Assembly (NCBI GenBank): GCA_964019655.1
Contig: CAXHTR010000003.1
Span: 372,001-436,000, forward strand
Reading direction: 5' to 3'
DNA length: 64,000 nucleotides
DNA from: Perkinsela sp. pyNocScin1
Taxonomy: Eukaryota; Euglenozoa; Kinetoplastea; Prokinetoplastida; Perkinselidae
A program made the position numbers and the translations under genes. Below are positions 1 through 8,523 of this stretch, one piece after another. The notes under the pieces are model-generated. The model saw nothing but the letters and a program-made list of their open reading frames with translations. It ran no database searches and was not told where the DNA came from. Every line of letters starts with the position of its first letter. Within the stretch, counting starts at the first letter, position 1.

Positions 1-2180
1 CGCTCATGAAACTGCCTTCCATGGATGTCAATGTTGCTCGTGCTTTTCTTCGCGCTGGCATAGCACATGTCGCTGAAATCGCTCAGGCACCAGTATCAGT
101 GCTCTGTAATCATATCGAGAAGTGTACTTCGCTGAATAAGAGTGGAGAAGCATTGGAAAGCTATATGGCGATGTTAAAGGAAGAAGCATCTACCTCAGTA
201 TCATGTTTTATCCCACCATCTTTAAAGTCTGTCGCTATCACAAAACTTTCGAGCACAGGAAGCAACTCCCAGAAGACCCACTATCCAGGAAAAATAGCTT
301 GTATTTCGAATTGTGCTACCAAAAATCCCTTGCCCACGCCCATTTTTACGATAGCCGAAGATGATACCTCGATTCATTGCACATTTGTTTCAATAGACGA
401 AGCTCTGCGTCAGATCGATGGGGAGGAAACATTTTTTACCCTTTTCGCTTTCACAGACCTTACATCAAGATTGCCTATGGAGCAGCATGAAACTCCGAAT
501 CGCCGCACCATTCTTGCATGCTTCGTATCCAAAAAAATCGCAGCATTCATTTCACCTTGCTCTTCAAAATCTCACTTTCGAGTAATTTTGGAGTTTCTTA
601 GCAATCCAAATCACAAAAAGATTTGCCCGTACTTGACTCATTGTATTTCCATTCTTTTACACTGGGGAGAACAGACTGGACAACAATCATCGGAAGATAG
701 CATCATTCGTTATTTACGCTTGAGAACAGCGAACATATACGACGTCTCTACTGAAATTACCGAGATAGATGCGAATAAAAAAACACCCCACATCCAGCTC
801 AATAATAGCTTGCACTTATCAACATCACAGCTTGATGCCTTGAAATCATTTTTTCGTGGCTCGATTGAGTTCTTTGCAAGTCTGCAAGAATCAAACAAAC
901 CTTATCGTATCAAGCATTATAGCCAATTTGATGTAGATCTTTTAGTCGCTCTTGCTATCTCAGCGTCTAAAGGAATGCCCCTGAAAGCTAGGGAGGTAAC
1001 CATGCAGCTTAACACGGCGAAAAGGGGCACAATATACATCCGTGCTTGCTTTCGACTATTCGCGAACGCTTTAGGGCATAAAAAACAGCTATCCATCGAA
1101 AAATATTCGCACGTTAAAAGACTTATGTTCAAAATCTTGCACCCAAATGCGCGAGATTCAGCTCCATTGAGCATATCATCTCTTGAAAGTATAATCAAGA
1201 TGTTTCCAGATAACCGCTATTTGGCTGAGCTCATCGTAAGCTTTCGCAAGCTGAGAAACATCTCTGAGCCTTTAAGTTTGTATATTGCGCGCCTCATGGA
1301 GGACAAAGGTGGGCGCATTCATGGATCTTTCGTCACAGAAGGTAATCCTACAGGCCGGATTACAATGCGAAACCCTGATTTGCAAATGGTCCCACACGCT
1401 TTTACAGCTTTCGGTCTGGAAATTAACATTCGGACCGCATTTGCCGTTCAAAATGAGCTTAAAATACTCTCTTTCGACTTTATGCACATAGAACTTCGGG
1501 TTTTTGCTGCTTTAAGTAGAGATAAATCACTCATTGCAGAATTAAACATTGAACAAAGCGATTTCTTTCAAAGAATCGCCGCAAACATATTTTCTTGTGA
1601 TGTCGAAGCTGTATCACCAGACCTCCGCAGGCAAGCTAAAGCAATATGCTATGGCATACTATACGGTAGAGGTATGAAATCTATCGCAAAGGAGCTAATG
1701 GTACCTGTCGAGCAGATAGCTTCTTTTGTCACAAAAATCCAGAACCAGTATCGAGAGCTCTTTCTTTATCGAAAGAAAGCAATTGAAAAATGTGCTCGAG
1801 AAGGTTTCATCACAACGATAAATCAGCGAATCTTACGTATTGATCAGATCAATTCTTTAGAGAAGAACACCCGTCGTGCAGCCGAACGATCAGCTATAAA
1901 CCAGCTCATTCAGGGCTCAGCAGCAGATATTATGCGATTGGCCATAGTAAATGTGTACAAACTATTTCATTCATGGTATGTCGCTGCAGAAAAAGCCGAA
2001 GATCTGCCGCATACCATTATGTACATCCATGACGAGATTTTAGTGGAATGTCTGTATCAGCATGCTCCATGTGTGGCCTCGCACGTAAAAAAAACTATGG
2101 AGCAGAGCGCAGCAATCTTTAACATTCATATTCCAGTGCGTGTATCAGAAGGAAGCACCTGGAGCGATATCCAAAAATAA
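1..2180 (+). CDS. Family A DNA polymerase, POLQ/POLN type (5' end probably outside window)
   Basis: Repair-type DNA polymerase of family A. The C-terminal half has the three palm and finger motifs. Motif A is D-F-M-H-I-E-L-R near residue 490, motif B is R-R-Q-A-K-x-I-C-Y-G-I-L-Y-G, and motif C is H-D-E-I-L-V-E near residue 674. The Y-G-R-G-M-K-S-I and Q-G-S-A-A-D-I signatures resemble polymerase theta and nu more than bacterial Pol I. The first in-frame ATG is at base 6, but the frame is open to the window edge. Residues 5-35 resemble the helix-hairpin-helix that follows the helicase in Hel308/POLQ, so a helicase part may lie upstream. The stop is TAA at 2178-2180. Family identity is firm; the true start is not visible. 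Confidence 0.9.
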   Translation, partial: LMKLPSMDVNVARAFLRAGIAHVAEIAQAPVSVLCNHIEKCTSLNKSGEALESYMAMLKEEASTSVSCFIPPSLKSVAITKLSSTGSNSQKTHYPGKIACISNCATKNPLPTPIFTIAEDDTSIHCTFVSIDEALRQIDGEETFFTLFAFTDLTSRLPMEQHETPNRRTILACFVSKKIAAFISPCSSKSHFRVILEFLSNPNHKKICPYLTHCISILLHWGEQTGQQSSEDSIIRYLRLRTANIYDVSTEITEIDANKKTPHIQLNNSLHLSTSQLDALKSFFRGSIEFFASLQESNKPYRIKHYSQFDVDLLVALAISASKGMPLKAREVTMQLNTAKRGTIYIRACFRLFANALGHKKQLSIEKYSHVKRLMFKILHPNARDSAPLSISSLESIIKMFPDNRYLAELIVSFRKLRNISEPLSLYIARLMEDKGGRIHGSFVTEGNPTGRITMRNPDLQMVPHAFTAFGLEINIRTAFAVQNELKILSFDFMHIELRVFAALSRDKSLIAELNIEQSDFFQRIAANIFSCDVEAVSPDLRRQAKAICYGILYGRGMKSIAKELMVPVEQIASFVTKIQNQYRELFLYRKKAIEKCAREGFITTINQRILRIDQINSLEKNTRRAAERSAINQLIQGSAADIMRLAIVNVYKLFHSWYVAAEKAEDLPHTIMYIHDEILVECLYQHAPCVASHVKKTMEQSAAIFNIHIPVRVSEGSTWSDIQK

Positions 2181-2583
2181 GCCGACAGTTTAAACTATCT
2201 TAATGCGTCTATTAAAGTGGATAGGTTGATCTAACGAGGCTTCATGTTGAAAATCTTCTACAGCTGGATATATTTACTCAGTCCTGTCACACCCTTCGAT
2301 TCCGAAAACAGTCCATAGACACCCATGCCGGGCAAATATTTCAATTAAGCTAAGCAAACTTCATAAGACCGAGGTGAACCTCGCATTCATCTTCAGGTGA
2401 AGAGGTGCCATCTCTTTGTCTACTTCATTTAAAGAGCTAGAAATGGAAAGTCAATAAAAATCCTAGAGAAAGTGAAGATTGTTCGTTTTTTCGTGATAAA
2501 TGATGTCACTGTCCAGCTTCAGCGAGCTGCACTATCAAATGCACAGGAATTGAATAGAAAAGCGCTCTACAAGTTTATTCAAG
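2181..2583. other. Convergent intergenic stretch
   Basis: These 403 bases lie between the 3' ends of the polymerase (plus) and the SNARE gene (minus). I see no ORF with coding character, no tRNA-like arms and no strong hairpin. It presumably holds two 3' UTRs and a transcription end region. Confidence 0.6.
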
Positions 2584-3300
2584 CTACAAGCTATGTATCT
2601 GTTCTATAGCGCTCATGTTCCCCTTCTTCTGAGCGTAAAAGTACATTTTTACTCCCACGACTCCGAGAAACGCAAGCAACGCCATACCCACCATGAATAG
2701 AAAAAGCTTATCGGATACCAAGTTTCGCGAGAACCATCGGATATCACTGTCGATCCTCGAGGAATTAACGTTGATTCTATCGTCTTCAAGATTAATGTTG
2801 CCTTCGATTGATCTTTGGCGTGCAAGACTATCAATGCATACAATTGCAGATCCCTCTGCATCACCAACAGTTCTGCAGGATCGGATGAGCGAGTCAATAG
2901 CTTTGCCTTGTCTTAGCAAAACGTTGTTTAAGGTCGATTCGGCGCTGGGCCGTCCTTTCGATACTGATCTTCGAAGAGGTTCATGCTTTTTAGCTTTGAC
3001 CAGGGATTGAATCTCATGTATCCAGAGTTCGTGCTCATGGATTCGTCGCTTCAGTGTTTCCATTATGCTTTCGGGCGCATCTTCAAGGGCTTTTTGAAAG
3101 ACTTTCATTTCAGAGGAAAGCTGCTTTATTTCAGAATCAACTTTCTCCATGGCTGACTGAGCGCCTGCTAGTGCAGAGGGATCAATGTTTTGAAGCTGTG
3201 ACAAGCATCGGGCGATTCGCTTTTGAATCGAACTGTCGAGCTGCAAAGCATTTGTAAACATTTTAATCAGCCGCAAAATAGATGACTGATAGAGCAGCAT
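2584..3300 (-). CDS. Qb-type SNARE, membrin/Bos1 or Vti1 like
   Basis: Tail-anchored vesicle-fusion protein of 238 residues. A long N-terminal helical part is followed by a heptad-patterned SNARE segment (about residues 130-195), a short basic spacer and one membrane segment (L-F-L-F-M-V-G-M-A-L-L-A-F-L, about 200-220), then a short lumenal tail. The D-K-x-F-x-x-x-G sequence just before the membrane segment recalls membrin/Bos1; the overall plan also fits Vti1. It would act in ER-Golgi or Golgi-endosome transport. A second possible start is Met14 (base 3261), which removes a hydrophobic leader that looks unlike a SNARE N-terminus. It lies 47 bases downstream of Pam18 on the same strand. SNARE class is likely; the exact family is uncertain. 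Confidence 0.65.
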   Translation of the reverse strand: MLLYQSSILRLIKMFTNALQLDSSIQKRIARCLSQLQNIDPSALAGAQSAMEKVDSEIKQLSSEMKVFQKALEDAPESIMETLKRRIHEHELWIHEIQSLVKAKKHEPLRRSVSKGRPSAESTLNNVLLRQGKAIDSLIRSCRTVGDAEGSAIVCIDSLARQRSIEGNINLEDDRINVNSSRIDSDIRWFSRNLVSDKLFLFMVGMALLAFLGVVGVKMYFYAQKKGNMSAIEQIHSL

Positions 3301-3347
3301 GAATATATGGAATCGAACGAATTGAAGATGATAGAATTGCGCAATAT

Positions 3348-3704
3348 CTACTCTTTCTTCTTTGTCAGCAAAAATTCGCGCGCTTCATTAATTTTATAAG
3401 TCAAGTATTCAGAGCCACCAGTATCAAGATGATTCTTAGCTATAAGCTCCCTGTGCTTTCGTTTGACTTCTTCGGGCGCTCCATGATCACTGTGTATCCC
3501 GAGAAGCTTCATGGCTTCACCATGAGTCATTGAATTTCCAAATCCCTTGAAAGAATCTGCCTTCTTGACACTCACAGATTTGAACTTATTTAGCTGTGCC
3601 TTTCGCAAGAGCATTCGTGTACCATCAAGTACTTTCTTGGAAATGGTTGGCATCCTCAAAAAAGCGTAAGCAGCTACAGCGAGAAGGAGTCCAGGCAATG
3701 CCAT
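3348..3704 (-). CDS. PAM18: Pam18/Tim14 J-protein with altered HPD motif
   Basis: Inner-membrane J protein of the mitochondrial presequence translocase motor, 118 residues, close to the family length. The N-terminus has a membrane segment (A-L-P-G-L-L-L-A-V-A-A-Y-A-F-L), then the linker F-K-G-F-G-N-S-M-T-x-x-E-A and a J domain with K-I-N-E-A-R-E-F-L-L. The hallmark HPD tripeptide reads H-L-D at residues 92-94, so the proline required for full Hsp70 stimulation is replaced by leucine. The codon (CTT) is clear in the DNA. In trypanosomes, Pam18 is reported to have been displaced from import by another J protein, so a changed role is plausible here. Family call is firm. Confidence 0.9.
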   Translation of the reverse strand: MALPGLLLAVAAYAFLRMPTISKKVLDGTRMLLRKAQLNKFKSVSVKKADSFKGFGNSMTHGEAMKLLGIHSDHGAPEEVKRKHRELIAKNHLDTGGSEYLTYKINEAREFLLTKKKE

Positions 3705-3763
3705 CGAAGCATTTCTATACCAAGGAAAACCGAACTTCTGAGGGTTTGAATTTTTTTATCAAT

Positions 3764-3797
3764 GTATTGCTTATGCTTTATACTTTTGGTTGTTTAG
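3764..3797 (+). promoter_or_regulatory. Predicted trans-splice acceptor for RPB10
   Basis: A T-rich pyrimidine tract ends in TTTAG immediately before the RPB10 ATG at 3798. If used as a spliced-leader acceptor, the mRNA would have no gene-encoded 5' UTR. The site also fixes the start codon. Inference from sequence only. Confidence 0.45.
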
Positions 3798-4013
3798 ATG
3801 ATTATTCCCGTGCGATGCTTCTCATGTGGCAAAGTTGTGGGCAATATGTGGGAGCGATACGAGAACATGATTTTGGAAGAGAGCAGTGAAAAGGAAGCCC
3901 TTGATAGCCTTAATCTTCAGCGATACTGTTGCAGAAGAATGCTGCTCTCCCACATTAACAACATCGATCACTTTGCAGCATATACGCAGCGAGGAGTATG
4001 TAATTTTCGATGA
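3798..4013 (+). CDS. RPB10: RNA polymerase subunit RPB10 (RPABC5)
   Basis: Small zinc-binding subunit shared by RNA polymerases I, II and III, 71 residues, the usual length. It opens with the near-invariant M-I-I-P-V-R-C-F-S-C-G-K-V and has the second cysteine pair in R-Y-C-C-R-R-M-L-L-S-H. Together these are the four zinc ligands of the family. The C-terminal tail (about 20 residues after the zinc knuckle) is variable as in other species. The start is fixed by conservation and by the AG directly before the ATG. It begins the first large plus-strand block. Confidence 0.95.
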   Translation: MIIPVRCFSCGKVVGNMWERYENMILEESSEKEALDSLNLQRYCCRRMLLSHINNIDHFAAYTQRGVCNFR

Positions 4014-4093
4014 GTGAGTTGTTGTGCTCTTTTTTGGTGCCACTTGGCATATAGCTCGATCCTTTCTCAGTTTTTTGCTTCTTTCGCTTAAAT

Positions 4094-4999
4094 ATGACTG
4101 AGGTACGCGTTAAGGTATGTGGCGGGCATACACGACCAGTGTGTCACATTGCGTACTCGGGGGTAATCGATGGATCATACTGGTTTGCAAGCTCTTCGCA
4201 TGACTCCAAACCCATGCTGCACAACGGAGAATCTGGAGACTGGGTAGGTACATATTCAGAGCATACTGGGGCTGTATATAGCTCATGTATCCATCATGAT
4301 GCCGAAAAAATCGTAACTGTTTCTGGAGATTATACTGCAAAGATCTGGAATTGTGTGGACGGGTCAACCATCAATTCATGGACACATCCTCACTACGTCA
4401 AATGCTGTGACTGGATGGGCGATAGAATAATTACAGGCTGCTTTGACCAGAATTTACGAATATTTGATACAGTTAAGTATGGCTCAGAGCCATTGCTGTG
4501 GAAACCATTTGACAGCGTGTGTAAGGCAGCGTATTTTACCGATGAAAGCTCGATAGTCGCAGCTTCCAACGACCTCCTAACGTTTTGGGACCTTCGAAGC
4601 TCTGTTATCCATCCCGTCAAGACGATTCAAATCGAAAACCTGAACTTCGTAGAATACGTGCGGGGTTATTCAAAATCCATCATTGCAGCCCATAGAGGGG
4701 GTGTCACACTCGTTGATAGTGAATATTTTACCCAGAGCCAGGTCATCGAAACAGCTGATGAAGTCGAGTGCGCGTGTATATCACCCGACGGAGAAAAAAT
4801 TGCTTATGGTTCTGGCCTGATGGTGAAGGAGTGCAATAAATTTGGAGAGCAAAAAAAACTTCATTATGGTCATCATGGTCCAGTTTTTCATATTCGCTAT
4901 TCACCGACAGGGGAAAGCTTTACATCTGGTGCAGAAGATGGAATGATTCGAATATGGCCAACTTTCTCGCTGATTCCTTCGGTAAACGATGGTAACTGA
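4094..4999 (+). CDS. STRAP: STRAP/UNRIP-like WD40 protein
   Basis: WD-repeat propeller of 301 residues. The N-terminus (C-G-G-H-T-R-P-V-C-H-I-A-Y-S-G-V) and the next repeat (H-D-S-K-P-M-L-H-N-G-E-S-G-D-W-V-G-T) align closely with animal STRAP/UNRIP, a partner of the SMN complex that assembles Sm cores. About seven WD units are visible, ending with H-H-G-P-V-F-H-I-R-Y-S-P-T-G-E-S-F-T-S-G-A-E-D-G. eIF3i is a related WD protein and the main alternative, but the K-P-M-L and G-D-W-x-G-T signatures favour STRAP. It lies 80 bases after RPB10 on the same strand. Confidence 0.85.
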   Translation: MTEVRVKVCGGHTRPVCHIAYSGVIDGSYWFASSSHDSKPMLHNGESGDWVGTYSEHTGAVYSSCIHHDAEKIVTVSGDYTAKIWNCVDGSTINSWTHPHYVKCCDWMGDRIITGCFDQNLRIFDTVKYGSEPLLWKPFDSVCKAAYFTDESSIVAASNDLLTFWDLRSSVIHPVKTIQIENLNFVEYVRGYSKSIIAAHRGGVTLVDSEYFTQSQVIETADEVECACISPDGEKIAYGSGLMVKECNKFGEQKKLHYGHHGPVFHIRYSPTGESFTSGAEDGMIRIWPTFSLIPSVNDGN

Positions 5000-6105
5000 C
5001 TCTATCCGAGTAGTATTTCGATATTCCCGTTGAATACGCTTATTATACTGATATGTACTATTAGTTCGTTTCACTGTGAATTTGAATGTCTTGGGCCGCT
5101 GTAAAAATATTGAGAAAAACTATTACACCATGTGAGTGTGTATGCTGAATCACGGGATAGACAGATGATGGAGTAACTTTGTACTTTTGACTACCGATAC
5201 CACCCATCGTAATGTATGAACAAAAAATTATTTAGTTTAATGCTGTTGAATTCATATTCATGTAGCGATATTTATGATTTGGTTGCTTCCTACTAGCAAA
5301 AGTAGCTTTTCTCGTCTCGAGACGTGAATGCATCGTCGAACTGTACTTAATTACATTAAACAAAAAGGCGATGCATCCGAACCTGGGATAATAAGTCATT
5401 GAAAGGAAAGATGATACCATATCATGGCATGTGTATAATCGTCACAAAATACCCTATTTTACTGTTAAAACTAATGGCGTTTAGACATTCAGGAATTCTG
5501 CTCTGTAAAGATTTTTTAAGATGGCCACGCTAAGTGCAACAAGTCAAGTGCGACAAATTAACCCGTAGAGCGCAACACCGACCATACTTAGTGCAGCAAA
5601 AGAAGCATAAACGAACGGTTTTGCCACGCGGCTTCAACTCGAATTTGCATCTTGGGCGTGAGTCTACCGTCGCCATATTTATTGAACGTGCCTGATTATT
5701 TCCGCCGCCTGGCCTATAGCTTGCTACCTTTTTTCGCGGTAATTCGGCAGACTTCGAACGCATCTGGTTACAACAGGCGCTTGAATCAAGGTAAAAAACT
5801 TTCTTTCTTCCCCCTAGAAATTCGAAATGTAGCTGGCAGGAATCGAATTTAGGTTCGAAGTAGTAAAACTTCTCGAAAATGGACGACAATTTGCTTGAAA
5901 AATCGATCACATTCAGTGCAACATGTAGAACATGTGCTAAGTATGCTCAAATCCAGATATGTGCCAGCGGATTGTAAAATTGGCTGCTGTGCACAAGTCG
6001 TTAGAGCTCATGATCCATTTTAGCAGATCATTTTTCTTTTCGTAGCTTCTAAGACTCGTAGATTTTATTTCCACGCAAAACTTCTAGTTAAGATTCAGTT
6101 TCATC
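5000..6105. other. 1.1-kb non-coding stretch inside a plus-strand block
   Basis: Long for an intergenic gap in this window. I found no convincing gene: the largest minus-strand frame (5530-5910) lacks an ATG start and looks random. A loosely repeated AGTGCRACAA-like motif occurs near 5532, 5546, 5568, 5590 and 5915. No tRNA or snRNA signature was recognised. The 3' UTR of STRAP and the leader of the isomerase gene must lie here. Confidence 0.5.
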
Positions 6106-7872
6106 ATGTCAAGCAGAAATGCAGAAAAAACAGTGGAAGAGAAGCAATGTGTGCGCTGGAAAAATCTTCAAGATTACCATCAAAGACTAAAATCAGTGAA
6201 ACTCTCTTCCTTTTTTCTTGGAGATCATGCGCAGGTTGCCCACAGAACCCAGTCGCTCATGAAATCTATTTTGATAGATGATACGAATTTCCTGAAAGTG
6301 GATCTTTCGAAGAATTATGTCACCGAAGAATCACTTAGGCTTTACAAAGATTATGCAGATAGCATCAACTTAGATGAAAAAATTTCCAAGTTGAAATCTG
6401 GTGATAAATTAAACACAACAGAGGGTAGAAATGTCATTCACACGCGGCTACGGGATAGCAATATACTAGAGCATCTACATACTGGTGATCGACTTCGTCT
6501 AAATTCAGTTGAAAGGGGAATCATAAATTCTCTAGCGAAAATAAAAGATCTGTGTGAAAAGCTCGAATTTGGTGAACTCAGAACATTGGCAAACGAAAAA
6601 TTCCTTCATATTGTCAATATCGGAATAGGTGGAAGTGACCTTGGTCCAAGTATGGTATGCGAAGCTTTGCAAGAGTGTGCATCAGCCACTCCTACAGAGG
6701 ATATCTCTGTTCATTTTCTCGCTAATATTGATGGGAATGCCCTCGAAGATTTAAGACAGACAATTAATTTTACCAGAACCTTGTTCATTGTAGTGAGTAA
6801 ATCTTTGACGACTATTGAAACTATCAGGAATCTACAATCCGTTCAAAAAATTATGCTGGACAGCATACTACATCGCGATGAAATGAGTTCAGCTGAAAGT
6901 GCTCTCATTCATCCGAAGCTAAGCCGACACTTTATTCTCGTCTCATCAAATGTAGCTGGTGCGAAAAAAGCAGGGGTCGATACAGAATCCAATTTCTTTT
7001 TGGAGTTTGACGAAGGGGTCGGTGGGAGATACAGCCTCTGGGGACCTGTTGGTGTGAGTATTGCTCTTAAATATGGCTTGGAATGCTTCATGTCACTCTT
7101 AAAAGGTGCTAATTGTGTTGACCGCCATTTCTTTGAGTCCAATTTACTGAATAGCGTTCCATTCATCATGGCGTGTATTGAAGTGACCTATACTAGCTTC
7201 TTTGGCTGGCACAGCCGGGCAGTTGTTCCGTACAACAACAGGCTTGGAAAGTTGCCATCGTATCTTCAGCAGCTTGAAATGGAGTCTAATGGGAAAAGCA
7301 TTACCTCTAGTGGTAAAGAAATAGTTTCATGTTCAACATGCCCGGCAGTTTTTGGCGGCAGCGGGACTGATGTGCAACATGCATTTTTCCAGCTCTTGCA
7401 TCAAGGGACAGAGAAAATCCCCGTTGACTTTTTGATTGCATTGCAAAAAGGCAATGAGCTCGACGATACTCACCAGCATTGGCTCGTCGCAAACTGCCTC
7501 GCACAGTCTCAGGCTCTCCTATTGGGTGACTTACGCCTTCGCTCTATTGATGGAAAAATAACAGGGGAGTATGTAGAGAGGAAGGAGGACGAGCTTGCGA
7601 AGGCTTTTCAGGGCGATCGTCCTTCGACTACTATTGTCGTGAAGAAAATTACACCAGCATCGCTCGGTGCTATCATCGCTCTCTACGAACATAAAGTATT
7701 TGTTGAGAGTATTCTCTGGGGCATAAATGCTTATGATCAATGGGGTGTTGAGCTTGGCAAGACTATTTCCAAGTCGATTTTTGCGGAAATTACCAGCAAA
7801 GGAGCCGAAAGCACTAACTGCCACGACGCATCGACAGCACAGCTCATTAATATTTACTCAGATAATTTCTAG
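6106..7872 (+). CDS. GPI: Glucose-6-phosphate isomerase
   Basis: Interconverts glucose-6-phosphate and fructose-6-phosphate in glycolysis, 588 residues with a moderate N-terminal extension. Both family signatures are present: E-G-V-G-G-R-Y-S-L-W-G-P-V-G and G-I-N-A-Y-D-Q-W-G-V-E-L-G-K. Substrate-site pieces V-N-I-G-I-G-G-S-D-L-G-P-S and F-Q-L-L-H-Q-G-T are also present. In the G-E-P-G-T-N-G-Q-H segment, which carries the catalytic Glu in animal enzymes, the sequence is G-G-S-G-T-D-V-Q-H, so that position is Gly418. Kinetoplastid isomerases are glycosomal, yet the C-terminus (-S-D-N-F) is not a PTS1 and I see no N-terminal PTS2. Family call is firm; location and catalysis deserve a check. Confidence 0.95.
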   Translation: MSSRNAEKTVEEKQCVRWKNLQDYHQRLKSVKLSSFFLGDHAQVAHRTQSLMKSILIDDTNFLKVDLSKNYVTEESLRLYKDYADSINLDEKISKLKSGDKLNTTEGRNVIHTRLRDSNILEHLHTGDRLRLNSVERGIINSLAKIKDLCEKLEFGELRTLANEKFLHIVNIGIGGSDLGPSMVCEALQECASATPTEDISVHFLANIDGNALEDLRQTINFTRTLFIVVSKSLTTIETIRNLQSVQKIMLDSILHRDEMSSAESALIHPKLSRHFILVSSNVAGAKKAGVDTESNFFLEFDEGVGGRYSLWGPVGVSIALKYGLECFMSLLKGANCVDRHFFESNLLNSVPFIMACIEVTYTSFFGWHSRAVVPYNNRLGKLPSYLQQLEMESNGKSITSSGKEIVSCSTCPAVFGGSGTDVQHAFFQLLHQGTEKIPVDFLIALQKGNELDDTHQHWLVANCLAQSQALLLGDLRLRSIDGKITGEYVERKEDELAKAFQGDRPSTTIVVKKITPASLGAIIALYEHKVFVESILWGINAYDQWGVELGKTISKSIFAEITSKGAESTNCHDASTAQLINIYSDNF

Positions 7873-7968
7873 AAATTATGTATTTCGACTAAGTATTTCG
7901 TTTTAAAGGGAGAGGGAGATGTTGATTATGATTCATCTTTCTTTCTCAAGAGAAGATTTATTACCAGA

Positions 7969-8316
7969 ATGAGCCAGAGGAAGGAGGCAATTAAGAGTCT
8001 TCGCGCCGCACAAGCGAACATTGCCACAAAAATCAATGATCTTGATTTTGAGAGGTCTGAGCACATCATAGTGCTCGAAGAGCTATACGCTTCAGAAAAG
8101 CGGGAATCATCTGGAGGAGAACTAAAAATGGAGAGTCAGGAGATGCTGCGACCTTGCTACCGCCTAGTTAGTAATGTTCTTGTCAAGAAAACTTTAGGTG
8201 AGATAGTGTCCGAGCTCAAAGAAAGTATCAAAAGTATGGAATCTCTTACTCAGGCTTTGAAAGAACGATCTCAAAAGTATTCGGAAGAGCTAGAAAAAAT
8301 GAACGATCTAGCTTGA
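7969..8316 (+). CDS. PFDN2: Prefoldin subunit 2
   Basis: Beta-type prefoldin subunit of 115 residues, part of the hexameric chaperone that hands nascent actin and tubulin to CCT. Two coiled-coil helices flank the diagnostic hairpin C-Y-R-L-V-S-N-V-L-V-K-K-T-L-G-E-I, which matches the C-Y-R-M-V-G-G-V-L-V-E-R-T-V of animal PFDN2. Length fits the family. The ATG follows the isomerase stop by 96 bases; a pyrimidine-rich segment with an AG (around 7937-7950) precedes it. Confidence 0.9.
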   Translation: MSQRKEAIKSLRAAQANIATKINDLDFERSEHIIVLEELYASEKRESSGGELKMESQEMLRPCYRLVSNVLVKKTLGEIVSELKESIKSMESLTQALKERSQKYSEELEKMNDLA

Positions 8317-8523
8317 CGAATGTGGGCATATCGGATATTGTTGTCGAACAGCAAGCATAAGCATTCGCCGGAATCTCTAGTTAGCAAGGTGACATCTTGC
8401 ACAGGTGTAGATTCTTGATTTTGCGTTATAGCAAAATTTTGTCGTACTAATGCATTTTCCACACATACAAGTACAGCAGCAAATATTTCTTCTACAACTA
8501 CTACTAATTTTAATACTGTGCAA

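Noticed and set aside
5838-5862. GGTTCGAA B-box-like sequence
   Set aside because: The flanking bases cannot form a T-stem, and no A box lies at the right distance.
5530-5910. 126-codon minus-strand frame in the STRAP-GPI gap
   Set aside because: It begins with GTG, has no good ATG, low-complexity Cys-rich random look and no acceptor tract upstream.
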